Made by a program: the position numbers and the translations under genes
NCBI RefSeq assembly: GCF_034190915.1
Contig: NW_026947506.1
Coordinates: forward strand, 10,539,501-10,603,500
Reading direction: 5' to 3'
Length of the DNA: 64,000 nt
DNA from: Cavia porcellus
Taxonomy: Eukaryota > Chordata > Mammalia > Rodentia > Caviidae
The notes under the pieces: generated by a model
Database searches by the model: none
What the model was told of the DNA's origin: nothing
Seen by the model: the letters and a program-made list of their open reading frames with translations, nothing else
Part shown: piece after piece, positions 34,724 through 47,512 of the stretch
Numbering within the stretch: position 1 is the stretch's first letter
Layout: every line of letters begins with the position of its first letter

Positions 34724-34783
34724 GGCCTTGGAATTGATTCCTCAATTTGTTAAACTTTCTGAGTCATCCTACTCTCTCTTCCT

Positions 34784-34787
<4 letters not shown>

Positions 34788-34819
<32 letters not shown>

Positions 34820-34890
34820 TACAGAGGATCGAACTCACTACCTCATGCTTTCCAGGAAGGCACTGTGCTACTGATCTATGTCCCCAGCCC
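34788..34890 (-). mobile_element. ID-type SINE with long A tail
   Basis: A run of 31 T (34788-34818) is followed by the reverse complement of a tRNA-like ID body, ending 'gatctatgtccccagccct'. The A box is changed (ATAGATCAGTAG) and the B box is good (GAGTTCGATCC). Confidence 0.85.
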
Positions 34891-36183
34891 TAATGCTCTT
34901 CCAAGAGTGTCAAAAACAGCAGTTCTTTTAAGGAGGCGGTAGCTCACCCCCTAGTACCCTCAGCCCCTACTCAGGCCCTGGTAACAGTCAGCACCCCTCA
35001 AACTCAGATTTATGTTCCAAGATCCCCCGGGGTACCTGAAACCATGGAACTCTGTCAGTGCTGGTTCGTCTACACACATGAGGCTATGATAGAGTTTAAT
35101 TTACAAATAGACACTGAGAAATTAACATAAAATAAGAATAGAACACTTAACAACAGGCTGCAGTAAAAGTTCTGTGACAGTCCCCTAGACGTGACCCTTC
35201 ATACTCATCGATGTTCGTGAGTGGAGGAGGTGACATTGGAGGTGGGACTGTACTCACCAAAACAAAAGAGGAGAGACCTTTAGGTTCACAAAGGCAGACA
35301 CAGACTCACCCGACAGTTGTCCTCCGAGGCCAGAGAGGTGTGCAGGCGACCTCTGCCCAGGCCAGCAGAGGGGACATCTGTCTGTTGGGAACCAGAGACT
35401 CTGCACTGACCCTCCAGTCTGAGGAGAAGCAATCTAATTACGATACCCTTTAATGCACCATCTAAAAAAAAACAAAAAAAAACTGTCCTATGTTAGCCGA
35501 ATTTCCCAGTGTTCATGACAACTAAGAAAAAAAGGGAGAACGGCTGATTTTCATTGCCAGGGGTAGAAACAGAGTTTAGAGCTCGTTTTACTTGAGGATA
35601 TCAAATTCTTTCTTTATTCTAAAAGACTTCGAGGCCAGGGGGAGACAGGAAAGGAGAGATGGGTCGTCTTTGTTACTCAGAGGGGGAAATGAAGTCCAGG
35701 AGAAACCCAGCCTGCATTTACAGCAATCAAAGATAAAAATCCGCAATTCCCAAGAAGCCAGGTCTGACAGTGCTGCGGGCAGGAATCCTGAGTTCTAAAG
35801 GTCTGCTTTATCGAAGATCAAAGACTCACAGCGAGCTGGGCCAGTGCAGCGAAAGGGACCCCACTGGCTGAAGCCATGCGCCGGGTGTGTGAACAGCAGG
35901 AGTTTGGGGGGAAAGTCGCTGCAGAAACAGGGCAGCTCCCCAGAGGGGCGGAAACCAGGCACTTAAGAATCCTCCAACCCTCCTTAGTCTGGAGTTAAGC
36001 ATTCCAAAATTCAGCTCGAATTAGCTCATATTCGTGTTGATAATGTAGGGTTTTCTGTACCGATGTTAAACTTCCTAGGCCTCAACCTATAAAGAGTTTG
36101 GGAAATTCGTCCCGGCTCCAGCCAGAGCTAATTGGGAAGAAAACATTCCAATGGGAAGGGGAGCAAGAGTAGAGGGAGGGGGA
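34891..36183. other. Unique DNA, no gene recognised
   Basis: Mixed DNA with A-rich patches at 35463-35483 and 35524-35540. It contains a CTCF-like motif at 35361-35375. No repeat family or exon recognised. Confidence 0.5.
35361..35375 (+). promoter_or_regulatory. CTCF-like motif, plus orientation
   Basis: GCCAGCAGAGGGGAC fits the CTCF core NCCASNAGRKGGCRS at 14 of 15 positions (G for the C before RS). This is motif evidence only; such matches are often unoccupied. Confidence 0.35.
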
Positions 36184-36283
36184 CAGTCTGGCTAATTGCC
36201 CAGGCCTACATCAAACTTGCAACCCTCCTGCCTCAGCCTCTCAGAGGGCTGGGATTATAGATGTACACCACCACACCCGGCCC
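36184..36283 (-). mobile_element. Old B1-like SINE
   Basis: 'ctaattgcccaggcctacatcaaacttgcaaccctcctgcctcagcctctcagagggctgggattatagatgtacaccaccacacccggcc' is the reverse of a B1 or B1-related monomer. The A tail side is lost. Confidence 0.8.
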
Positions 36284-37680
36284 AAATCATGAATTTTTTT
36301 TAGCATAATCTCTCTGAAATCTAAAGGAATTTTCCAGGCTGGAGATGCTTCTCACTTACATGAGGCTCACACAAGGGTCTGCCTGGCTGACCCAGCCACC
36401 ACAGGCTCCTCTTGTCATCTGTGTCCCACAGCTTTCAAAGGACAATAAATTCTGACCCAACCTAATAGCCTTATCTCTCAAGCGCATTTTATCTTGCAAA
36501 CAAGAAATGAAAACTAGAAACTAATTTTTAAAAATACAGTGGGACTTTCCTCTCAGGCATTTTTGGTGATCTATAATAAATCCAGTGCATTCAAAGAACA
36601 TTTGGCAATGGCCCGGGAGCTCCACCAGCTCCTGGAAACCAGCATGTAATGCCCGCTTAATAAGCACTGGGAACGGTATGCCCTTAAAACTGGGAGAGTA
36701 GGAGTCCAAGTCCGGATTCCTGAGTTCAAGTCCTCCCACGGTTCTCTGATGGGGAAGCCCATGGCAGCCTCTCTGTGCCCATGCTCCCATGGGGATAGAG
36801 AAGCCCCTGGGATTGGGTGTCGCCCTCCTCCAAGCACCTTCCCAGTAGAGCCTGTGTCTCCCAGGGGCCCAGTCCTGCTCTCCCCTCCAGGGCCTGCCTT
36901 GGACTTCCTGTTGGTCTGCAGTCCGAGCCACACTGTGTGGAAAGCCCTGTGTCTCGTCCACAGCCCAAGGGGAATGTGGCCCTCACTGCCTCCCCTCCTC
37001 ATCTGCAGGGGGATCCCGGATTCCAGATCTGCCGCGGGCCCCAGCCACACTGTCCCATCCCAGCGCTGCCTTGGCCCCCATGTCATTCTTGGTGCAGCAG
37101 CCACAACTGTCCCATGAACATGAAAGGACAGTGCCCAGCCCCTGCTCGGGGGCTCCTTAGGGCTCCCCATGCCCTTGGGGAAGATCTCAGATGCCTGTGT
37201 GTGACTCTGGCCCCTGTCCTGTGGCACACAGGTCCTCCCCACCACCCTCTACCCAAGAGTGGGGAGATCTCACTTTTCCATGCTCCTCGAAGGCGCTGGC
37301 CCACTTCCGGCTGGCTTCCCTGTCCCCTGTGCTCTCACTGCTTGTGTTTCCATGACACTCACAGAGATAGTGGCCCTCGGGAGGCCTGGCTCTGAGATTT
37401 GTACTTGCTGGTGTCCATCCATCTCGTCACTGTACTGTCACAACTCCCCCAGCTGCCAGCCCTGCCACGTTCCCCTGTCTATCACCATCACCACGTGTAC
37501 CCTCGCCGTAGGGTGCCAGCATGGGCCAGGCCTGGAGGCAGGCTCGAAGCCCAGCGCGTTTCCTGATGCTACAAGTGACTGTCTTTCCCCCCCTGCCGGC
37601 TCCTCTCAGGGTAGGATATGTCCTGCACAGGACTGTCCATTCTCCTCTTGGTCGCTGGGCCCCTGCCTCCCCATGCTGAG

Positions 37681-37723
<43 letters not shown>

Positions 37724-40700
37724 CATTCAGGACCAGCCCTGCCTGGAACCAGGGAGGGCAGCAAGTGCTGAGGAGAAGCTGGGTCACTGCCTTCCCTGGA
37801 GGCGCACAGGACTCCCGTCTTCCCGGCTGTCCAGTTGGACCCTCCCTCAGCCCCCCACACTGTGTGGAGGACTCCATGTGTGGTCTCAAAAGGACATGCC
37901 GGCTCCTGAGGGCTGGGAGCAAGGAGAGGCCTCAGCTCCCCATGTGCTCCTCAGAGGGACCCCATGAGTGACCCCTAGAGCCAGAGTGGCTGTCCGAGAA
38001 GCAGAGGCCTCTGAGAAGCCTCTGGCAGACACCCACCACCTGGGCCTCTTCCTTCAAGCTGGAGGTGAGCTCACCCTCTGGCTGAGTCGGTCCAACGCAA
38101 AGCCAAGTCTCTTGGCTCACCACCTGCCTTAGAGTAGATCTAAGTGCCAGCCCAGAAAACCCAGCCCACCACAGGGCAGTGGCCTGGTGAGCCACAGCAT
38201 TACAGATGCCCCTTGCACCCTGTCTTTGACTATCTGAAGACAAGGCAAGCCCTGGACATCTCTAAGGCCAGCCCAGGAGGACCTCAGGGCAGCCCCACAT
38301 TCACACCATCTGGCAGGACTTCCCCTGTGGGCCTGGGCCTGGCCCGGCTTCCACTGTCCCTCTCCCCCACTCCACCAGTGAACCTGTCACCCGTGTCCCC
38401 ACAGCTCTGAGTAATGGGGTCTACACTCCATGACACACAGGGTAAGTGTCAGCCCCTGGCCTCACAGCCAGGATTTGTGGGTGCTGTTGTCTCTGTGCCC
38501 AGCTCATCCTCAAGTCACTGCTCCCAGCCCTGTGACACCTCTGCCTCCTTCGGACACCTACACCTCCCCAGCTGGCATCTCTGAGGCCGCAGACCTGGGA
38601 TCTTCTCACTGCCATATTGCCAGGCAGGCACGGTGCACCTGCCCATGGTGCTCACCCCTGGTGACAGCACAGTGAGGAGAGCTTTGGCAGCATGAGACGG
38701 AGCCTCTATCAGGACTCTGAGTGCCAGTCAAACCCTGCAACCTCAAAACTTCAGCCCACTGCACTTGCTGCAGCTGGGCCCCACCAAGACCTTTCGCTTT
38801 GTTGCTCTGAGCAGTGGTCCAGATAGAGGTGGCACCAAGAGTGAGCGGAACCCTGCCTTCAGCCCCTCCCTCTGCTCTGGAAGACAGCAGCCCAGGAGAG
38901 CAGGCTGGGCGGCCTGAGGGACTCAGGGGCCAGGAACGTGCAAGGCAAAAGGGGAGGGACTAAGCCACCTAGGAGGACAGCGCTGGCTCCTGTCAGGCTG
39001 GGGGAGAAGCTGAGCGCTTGGGCAGTGTTGGTCACTAAGTGGAAAGATAAAACATCCCTGAAAACGACCTTCCTCCCCCGTCCCTATGACGGACGAAAGC
39101 TGGAACCCGCCATCATCGTTTGCACACACAGCATCTGTACCGTTTTCCTAACTGAGATTCTACAGTCATAGCACAGTCAGATGTGGGTCAGAAGGAAAAT
39201 AAGCCCAATAGAATTATAACCCAAGTTAATCTTCAAACAGCGTTTATTAAGCATATGCTCCTGCTTGGAAAGAAAATATCCCTGGATGGGATCTTTGCAT
39301 AAAACATTTGCAAGGGTAGGTTGTTACAACGTGGTCTTGTTTCAAACCCAAAAATTATATCACTAATTTAAAAAATTTATAAGAAGGCTTCATCTTGGTA
39401 TCCTAAAAAATGGGGGAAATGGTCAGCTGGCAGAGGCCATTCCCACCATCATCTTCCCCCACCTAGGAACCGATCCCAAGGCCACACCTCTGTGACCCAC
39501 ACAGGCACCCCCAGAAGTGGCTTCACTCAACTCCTGGGCAGCTCCCGCACCTGCTCAAATTGATGCTTCCTCTGACAGCTGCAACGTGGTTGCGAACTGG
39601 CCTAGAATGTGTCGCTTCTGCCCATACCAGGCCACTGAGGGACTGCGGGCCTGGCCACCTGCACCCGAGCACAGTACTGTGAGTCAGACCGGGAGGACCT
39701 TGTGGGGAGCTGCAGGACTCGGGGAGGGGGCTGCTCTCTGTCACGCTGAGACCCATTTGATAGACGGATGCTGCGAGCAGCAGGCTGAGGCCAGCGTTCA
39801 GGAAATGGAGCTCAGTCCTCACACACTAGCACGTCAAGGAACAGTTTTCAGCCCTTACTGTGCATGGAAATCTCCCGGAAGAGGTGAATGTGTGGGTCCC
39901 AGGGCCCCTGCTCCCGAGACTCTGCCTAGCTGTGGAATGGAGGACGAAGCCAAGCCAACTTTCTAGGGATCCAAGAAAGGTGTAGATCTGGCTCCGAGAG
40001 TGCTGAGCCCAGGCAATGTAGGGCCCATGGGAAGAGAAGGGATGGGAGGCAAGGGATGTGGGGACACAGAGCCTCAAGCCTTGGTTCCCCGAGGACCACT
40101 TCCTCCCCCTCTGAACCCCTGCACAGCTCCACTCCTGCAATTGAAATACGAGCAGGTCACAGGAATCCTCCAGCCTGTGAAGTCTTTCCCTTAGAAGCAG
40201 ATTCCTGATTCACAGAGCCAAGCACCCACTCCAGGAAGGGCTGGATTTATTGCTGGTGAAGTATCAAGGATGTAACTGGAAACCACTTCAGATCTCCTTA
40301 AATATTTCCAGTAATTGCCTCCAGCAGTGAGGTGCTGCAGGGGCCAGGGAGGAGCCCATCCGCCCATCCGAGGAGGGTCTGAGGCCAGCTTGGCCTTGAG
40401 AGGACCACAGAGAAGACAGGGCAGAGGGGCCCAGGGGAGGACATGGTGGGCAGGTTACCCAGGTCAAGGCCCAGCTACCAAGGCAGCACACAGGCCACAG
40501 GAGGTAGACAGGGCAGAGCAGAGCGGGAACTTCTCACCGGAAACCAGGGCCCTCTCTTGTCCCCAACAGGGCACAGTGAGGAGGCCTGAAGCGCACTGCC
40601 CTGCCTCACTCTTCCCCTCAGCTGAAAACTGAACAAGTCAGGCCATGGAGATGCTAAAGTCACCAGCCGGGGCTGTGACCTGTCACCTCCTGCCTTTCCC

Positions 40701-42364
40701 CTGGCCACCCAGCCATGTCTGTGTAATGCAGGGCTGTGCAAGTGGACAGGAACCTTGTCCACTAGCAGGCACTCAGGAGAGACAACTCCATGGCACAGGA
40801 AGGCTCCCTCTCTTCAGGTGATCTGAGGAGAAGGTTCTAGAAGGAGCCTTCAATGTTCCTATCAGCTGCCCACAGACTGCTCCTTGGCCAGGTCTGAAGG
40901 ATGTGCAAAGCAGAGCTTGCCTCACAAAGGACTGATAGCCCCAGAGACAAGGTCAGAAGAAAGCGCATTGCACAGGAAAAAGGCAGGGGCCACGCAGCCT
41001 GACACCAAGTACAGAGCTAGGACCTAGACCACAGAGTGCTTCTGCCCTTCTCAGCACACTGTGCTATGACCAGGGAGCCTGGGGACTCCCTTCCAAGGCC
41101 AGCTGAGAGAACCCACAGGGCACAGACACACACCACCCACCACCTGTGCCTCAGCCAGTGCCCCAAATGCCCAGGAATGTGCCACAGGGCCTCCACATCA
41201 GAGCAAGCTGGCCCAGCTGGGGATGTGGACAAGGTAAAGGCATGTTCTGGCCAGGAAGAGCCAGCAGCAGCCTGGATCTGCACACAGCACTGGGAAGAAA
41301 AGACTGAGACCTGGTGTCCTCCCTGTTCTGCTGGCTCCGAAGCTAAGTCAGTGAGCAACTGTGGAGCTCAGGTCCACCATGCAGGTGCTGACCCATGTGT
41401 CCCAGAGCCTCCATTATTCACAGGTCAGATGTCAGGAATCCCAAACCACAGTGCAGGGAGACGCGGCAGCCACCAAGCGTGGGGACCCACGAAGACTGGA
41501 GACAAGTGAACAACTCTGGGTCTCCCCTTCATTCCCCACGGCCCTGAGCCTGGGCCCCACACCTATGAATGGTACACATGATAGCCCTGCTGGTAACAGG
41601 TGACACAGGTGGCAACCAGTTGGCACCTGTACTGATGGCAGGCCATCTCTGTGACCCAGAGCCACTCTTCTGCAGGACAGAACAGTACAGGGGACATGAA
41701 CTCCCTTCTCCCCAGCACTCGCTGGTTTCCAGGTCTCCAGTTTTTTAAAGCAGAAACAATGACAATTTTCTGTCCCTTGTCATTTCCTAAGAGCATTCAT
41801 GGACAAAGTCATTCCTCGGTAAACAGCCCTGGAGCCAAAAACCCTGGCTCTGGCTAGGTTAGGGTGAGTCATCTGGTGACAATTCCCCTCTGCGTCTCGA
41901 GCCAGGTTAAACAAGGGCTGTACTCAGTTGTCTTCCTGCTGCAAACAAAAGCCAGGGCTGCCCAGCCCACCGGGCCCAGGAGGGATTGCCGCTCACAAGC
42001 ACATGCAGGGACACATGACTGTCCACAGCCTCAGGGTACAGTGACAATAGTGATGGAGAGGACATCAAGGCCTTGCAAAGACGCCCCTGATGCCCACTCA
42101 GAGCCTCCTCTGGGAAGCCACGAGCCATGGACCTCAGCACCTGCAGAGTTGGGGAAAGCACTGCCCCACATGCAGGACTTGCAGGAGCCTGGGGGAAGCT
42201 GAGGCAGGAGTCGGGGCTGGAGAAGAAGGGTCACCTGTGGGCTCCGTGGAGGCAGCAGAAGGGTGGTATCCCGGGATCCAGTTGGGTGTTACGTCCCTTC
42301 TGAGCTCCATAACACAGCTACCCCTCTGTACCCATGGTTCTAAGACCCCTGGCCCCCCACATCA
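36284..42364. other. GC-rich unique DNA, no gene recognised
   Basis: Six kilobases of GC-rich DNA with the longest open frame of the window (36571-37245 minus, 224 aa). Its translation is Gly/Arg/Ser/Trp-rich without a domain, and frames of 122 and 192 aa overlap it on the other strand, so it is judged a chance frame. An AT-rich island lies at about 39170-39420. A patch at 39850-39930 faintly resembles MER5-type DNA transposon text ('ggaaatctcccgg...gggtcccagggcccctgctcccgagactctg') but is not firm. Confidence 0.5.
37683..37719 (+). repeat. (CA)n microsatellite
   Basis: About 18 CA dinucleotides. Confidence 0.97.
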
Positions 42365-42745
42365 GAGTGATACGGTTTTGTAAATATCCCCAGGGCTGTG
42401 TGTTAGAAGCTCAGCCTCCAGCCTGTGATCTTACTGGGCACAGGGCGTTCCGCATGAGGCAGGGCCTTTCGGGAGAAAGTTAGGTTATTGGGATCATATC
42501 CTTAGAGAGGATGCTGGGACATCTCACTTTCTGTCTCTTTCCCCCTCCTCTCTCCCTCTGCTTCCTGGCCACCATATGGTGAGGACTTTTGACCACCACA
42601 TGTCCTGCCATGATGCTCTGTGCCACCACCTGCCAAAAACCATGGACCCAGCCCCCACTGTCTGAGCTTCTGAAACCATAAACCAAAATAAACCTCTCCT
42701 CCATTGACACTGATGTCCTGTGTTTGTCCCTGGGATGGGAAAGTG
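42365..42745 (+). mobile_element. MaLR-type LTR
   Basis: Starts 'gatacggttttgtaaatatcccc' and runs through 'catgaggcagggcctttcgggag', 'ctctgcttcctggccaccatatggtgagg', 'ccaccacctgccaaaaaccatggaccc' and 'ctgaaaccataaaccaaaataaacctctcctcc'. This is a nearly complete plus-strand LTR with its AATAAA at about 42688. Confidence 0.85.
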
Positions 42746-45506
42746 GAGTGACACCTAAGGATGCACCTGTCCCTCACGGAGAAGGGTGTGGTGTTTGCAG
42801 ATGCCCTCCCCATCTCCCCTCCCCTCCAGTCCTCCCTAGGTGACTTTGAATGTCTCACACAGTGTAAATGCTATGCAAGCAGTTGTGATGGTCAGAGAAT
42901 CACAAGAAATAGTCTGCACATTTGCAAATGTTTCTGACTCACAGCTGGCTAAAGGCGCAGATGAGAATCCCAGATACCTGGGCCATCTGTACCAGGAGGC
43001 CGAGCAAATGCTCACTGGGTGGGAGGTCTGAATCCAGCTACACTGGCCCCCACCCTGGCCAGCCCACCTGACAGTGCAGCCTGCATCCTTCCAGGGCTGA
43101 CAATGCCTCTTATCACTCCACAGTATCTCCACCAGGGTCTGCGTTGCTTTGTGACGCGCTCTGTAATTTGAGGATTGTGTCAGTTACTTGCTGGCCGCCT
43201 GCCCTCATCCCACCCCCAGCTGGAACATGCAGTCTCTCCAGGAGGGCAGGGGACCTCACCTGGTCCCTGATCACCCAGCCCAAGAACCAAGCCGGGCACC
43301 CAGCAGGAGCCCTGATGCCTGCTGGAGGGAGAAGTGACATGAGGCAGCCACAGAGCCCTGCGGGTGGTCCACGTTCCTCCCCTTGGTGCTCCCTGCAGAC
43401 TCAGACGCAGCCCCTCTGCCCTCCATCCAGACGCGGTGCTCCCTTCCCAGTGATTGGAACCAGATGGGGCCTGGCTATGACACAGCTCTGTAGAGTAAGT
43501 GAATTACAAAAGCGCAGTCATTATAATCCATCTTCGTCATGATGACACGTCTGGCAAGTGCTCCACACCAGGACCTTAAAAGCGAGCATACATTTCCAGG
43601 CCTCTTGGCCCTGTGCACCCATCCCGGCCTTGGCAGGATGTCACCTCTGCCAGGCTGTGACACAGAGACAACAAATGCTCTGCCCACCACCCCAGCCAGA
43701 AGAACCACAAGGAACCCATCCTAGGACCCAGCTTTGCAAAGATCTAAAAGATCACTTAAGCCTGTTTGCTGGAGCAAGACACCAATAAACCACAGCTGCC
43801 ACCTGCTTCCAAGCCAGCACTGTGCTGCCAGAGCTCCGTTCCCAGTGGCACCACGCACAAACCGGGTCCACACACAGCTGGTGAGCTTTTCAACATGAGA
43901 GGGGCCAAACACCCCAGCCAAGCACAAGCATTTCATTGCATTGCGCAAAACCAACACTGGCACCCACAGGGCCGCAGCCACCTGCCCTCCATTCCCTGAA
44001 TCCTGCGGGAAATGAAGGATGAAAAGGCAGGGGCTGGCAGGTCACGGTCCACCACTCCTCGACCACCCATGATCTCACCAGCGTGGAAAGCAACGTGGCC
44101 AAGCCTCTTTGCTTTCCTCATGAAGCAGCAAGAAGCACATAGCAACCACATAGTCTTCCCGCTGAAATGAATTTGAAAGGAATCTGCATTTCCTCAAGGC
44201 CTTGGATATTACACCCATTCCCAGAGAGCACAGGAGGAAAAAAATTTTTTCAATGAGAGAACCGTCAGACGCACAGCACACACCGCAGGACAAGGATGGT
44301 GACCCAATGCATATGTGAGAAACAAAAGGAAAAAAGATCCAGGTCACTGCCACCTGGAAGACCAAGCCAGCCCAGCACAGGCCTGGCCAACACCTTCCTG
44401 CACCCCCAAAGCACAGCCTTCCTGTGAAACATACCCAGTTTCCTTCTCAGTATGCATGATTGTTGTGTAACATGTGAAGATAACATCGTGATTGGTTTTT
44501 AAATCCTTTTCTGTTGGAGACAGAGACCAAGTTGTTTGTGGGTGAAATACGATCTCTAGAATTTGCTTCGAATACTCCAGGCAATAAAAAAGGAGCGGCT
44601 GAATGAATGGGCTGCGTGTTGATAGTTCCTGAAACAGGAGGTGACCGAGGGAGGTTTCACTGCACTGTTTACCCTACTTCTGTGTGCAATATTTTTCATA
44701 ATAAAGGTGAATTTAAAAAGAGGTCACAGTGCCTGGAAGGAGAACCTTAAGCCAAAAGCAACATCATGATGTGATGTGCAAATGGTCCCGTTCTTCCTCT
44801 GAGAGGCACTGCCAGCAGAACAGGTCATGTTGCCAGCTCAGACACCATGCATTTGCAGCAGTGATGTCTCCTTAGGAGGCACTGCTGGGGCCGAGCAGAA
44901 ATCAGAGCAAAATGACTGAGGGACCGAGCCATATCTGATGTGGGGGGAAAGACACAGGTTGTAAAATATTAGTATAACCTTTAAGTGCACAGAGTGAACT
45001 AGAGAAGTGTTTTTAAACCACGTGTCAGAAAAACGTTCATGCTATCATGAAATTTCCAAGTGTCATAAATCAGCAAGAGAAGATGGACTAATTCCCCTAA
45101 AATGGCCAAAAGATACGAGAGAAAGTTTGGCAGGAGCAGACAGATGGTGGATGTGTATAAGGGGAAAACACAAGGGCAGATGACCAGTAACAAAGCACAC
45201 CGAGGCGGGAGGCCGCACATACTGCAAAGGTCAGCACAGCACGCACAGCTACCGCTCTGGGCCGCACCTCCACACGCAGCCAGGATGTCATGGGTAATAG
45301 AAGTGGCACTGGCCTTTCGCCCCAGCAAGCCCTCCTGCAGATATTCACTCATCAAAAGTGAAACTAATTAAGAAGTCATCTCATCTACAAGCAAATTTCC
45401 TGGGATATTACACCAACGGTAAGACTGTTAGCATCCTACCTGGGACAGGAGCAGTGGACAGAGACCCAAAGCCCAAATCCTGGGGCCAACCCTGCTCTTA
45501 TTGCAT
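42746..45506. other. Unique DNA with faint LINE traces
   Basis: Mostly unrecognised. At 44660-44715 the text 'tgcactgtttaccctacttctgtgtgcaatatttttcataataaaggtg' resembles the 3' end of an old LINE (usual form '...ctacttttgtgtatgtttgaaattttccataataaaa'). No exon is recognised. Confidence 0.45.
45035..45160 (+). mobile_element. Possible L1 fragment (degenerate)
   Basis: 'cagcaagagaagatggactaattcccctaaaatggccaaaagatacgagag' resembles the L1 ORF2 3' phrase 'caacccaataaaaaatgggcaaaagatatgaac'. Very diverged, so weak. Confidence 0.35.
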
Positions 45507-45603
45507 ATATGTTTATTGTCAGTGCACACAACAGATTTCATTAAAAATGTGTGGACATTTGAGTTCTTCTTCTCCCAGGTGCTGAGTTGAAAGTTAGCAC
45601 TGA
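45507..45603 (+). repeat. Dispersed direct repeat, copy 1
   Basis: The 55 bp at 45507-45561 match 47084-47138 at 53 of 55 positions, in the same orientation. After a spacer (29 bp here, 11 bp in copy 2) both share AAGTTAGCACTGA (45591-45603 here). No repeat family recognised. Confidence 0.9.
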
Positions 45604-45734
45604 GCTCTGTAGCTGCTGGCAAGTTGGATGGGTCTAACAGGTAAAGTGTTTTGCTAATACGTATGTCTTCCAGTAGAAACTATTTATTGGCTAGATATCA
45701 TTTTGTGTATAAGATTTAATTTTTTAATCTGGTT

Positions 45735-46000
45735 GTATGAGTCAGCTGTCCTGTCATAGGGACCAAACAGTGGACACCCAAACGTTAAAGGAGAGGAGCA
45801 TTTGGCTTACGGTTTCAGGGGTTTTAGTCCATGGTAAGCCAGCTCCAAGGCAGGAAGATCATAGCAGAAAGGCCTGTGGAATAAAACTATTTAGTGCATG
45901 GTGGTAGGGAAGCAGGGCAGGGGAACAGAGCCAGAGAAAGGTTCAGGGACCAGATAGAGTATCCAAGGCCATGGCCTACAACACACCGGACACTCCTTAG
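45735..46000 (-). mobile_element. MaLR-type LTR
   Basis: 'tatgagtcagctgtcctgtcatagggacc', 'aggagcatttggcttacggtttcaggggttttagtccatggtaagccagctccaaggcagg' and 'catagcagaaaggcc' give the 3' half of a reverse-strand MaLR LTR. The far end is uncertain. Confidence 0.75.
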
Positions 46001-47083
46001 GGTGTGCTTTACTAATCTCCCAAGTCAACTAAGTTGGCAGTGGAGCTTAACTGTCACACCAATTTTCATGTCACCTCCAGAGCCTTGGGTTCTTACTCTG
46101 CAGTGAACCTCAGGAGAATGTAAAAAATGTACCTGCTGGCCAGTGGTCTGGGTTGTAATCCATAATGAAATGCAACCTTCTGTGGCCCAAGCACAAAGGC
46201 AGACTGGGTACTGCATGATGATTCCTTGGATTTTCCAGAAGTTTGGTTCCAAGCCTCAGGCTGCTGCAGAACTGACCTATTGTTTACCAGCCATGGTGAG
46301 GAAATGGAGACCCCTGGGCTGAAGAGTGGGATCCCCATAGCGACATCCACATTCCTTTCTGGCTCCTGATGAATCTAGGTTACCTTGTGCAACAAGGTGC
46401 TGGATTGACAGCCGGGAAATTCTGGCTGTGATGGAGAGAAAATAGCCAGGGCTCAGAGGGAGACCCGAATCTCAGGCCCTGCAGACACACAGGGCCATGG
46501 CAGAACCCCAGCGCGTGCCACCATCTGATAAGACCCAGGGCACACGTGGGAACCGCCAGAGGAGGAGGGACAACTGATCCCCACTGTGAACTCCAAGGAA
46601 ACACTTAGGCTTTGTCCAGATTAGGATCTGAATGGTAGCTGCAGTCCTTCCAGAAGCACAAGTGCTGCTGGGCACCCGCAGAGGAAATGCTGGTGTTGAC
46701 CTTCAGGATGGGAGCCCAGCTTCTGCCCCACCCACCTCCACTTACACTTGAAAACCTGGCGTTAAAGCAAAAGGCCCACCAGAGGACGAATGGAAAGTGA
46801 TGGCCAGCGAGGTTTGATTGATATAATCTTGGCCCAAGTTCTGAGTCGGGGTGCTCGGCACATACGCTGTCTGGTCCAGAGAGCTGGGCTAGGGCTATAG
46901 TGACAGATGAGGGAGCATTTGCAGACAGAGGCGCTCAGCCTGGAGGGTCAGGCTGTGTGTGGAGTCAGCATGGAAGGGTGGCCTGGTGCTCCTGCTACCT
47001 GCATCGCCCTTCGATGGGATAATAAACACCCACCTCGAGGCTGAGGATCTGTAAACTCTCAACTCAGAGGCTCATTTTAACAA

Positions 47084-47162
47084 ATATGTTTATTGTCAAT
47101 GCACACAACAGATTTCGTTAAAAATGTGTGGACATTTGTCTAAAGAGCCAAGTTAGCACTGA
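47084..47162 (+). repeat. Dispersed direct repeat, copy 2
   Basis: Partner of 45507-45603. Only two substitutions in the first 55 bp, then an 18-bp length difference in the spacer before AAGTTAGCACTGA (47150-47162). Confidence 0.9.
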
Positions 47163-47398
47163 ATTCCTAACTACTAATTAACATGAGAAATATGTATTAT
47201 AAACTCCTTCCCAAATATGGAAGTGGGGCACATTTAAAACCCTGCTCATACCCTGAGGAACATTTTATACACAAGCACTAGAAAGACAGCTGTCCATTAA
47301 TATTGAAATAAGTTCAGTTCGATGTATACTAATGAGTGGGGAGCCTGTCCCCCAGAGTCAGGTAGACAGTGGATCACCAAAAACTTCTGATAAGTAAT

Positions 47399-47512
47399 GT
47401 GTGTGCGTGGGGGGAGGGATGCGTATATGTAAATATGTGTGTGTGCATGTGTGTGTGAACATGCATTGTGTGTGTGTCTGTGCCTGCACATGCATGCACG
47501 TGTGTGTGTATT
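47399..47512 (+). repeat. Imperfect (GT)n / (GTGCAT)n region
   Basis: Interrupted GT/GTGCAT/GTGTGTGAACAT text, a decayed alternating purine-pyrimidine tract. Confidence 0.85.

Noticed and set aside
36571..37245. Longest open frame (224 aa, minus) as a gene
   Set aside because: GC-rich, stop-poor DNA; frames of 122 and 192 aa overlap it on plus; low-complexity Gly/Arg/Ser/Trp composition; no domain, no splice or start context.
39850..39930. MER5-type DNA transposon fragment
   Set aside because: Only a few words agree with the family; too weak to call without a profile search.
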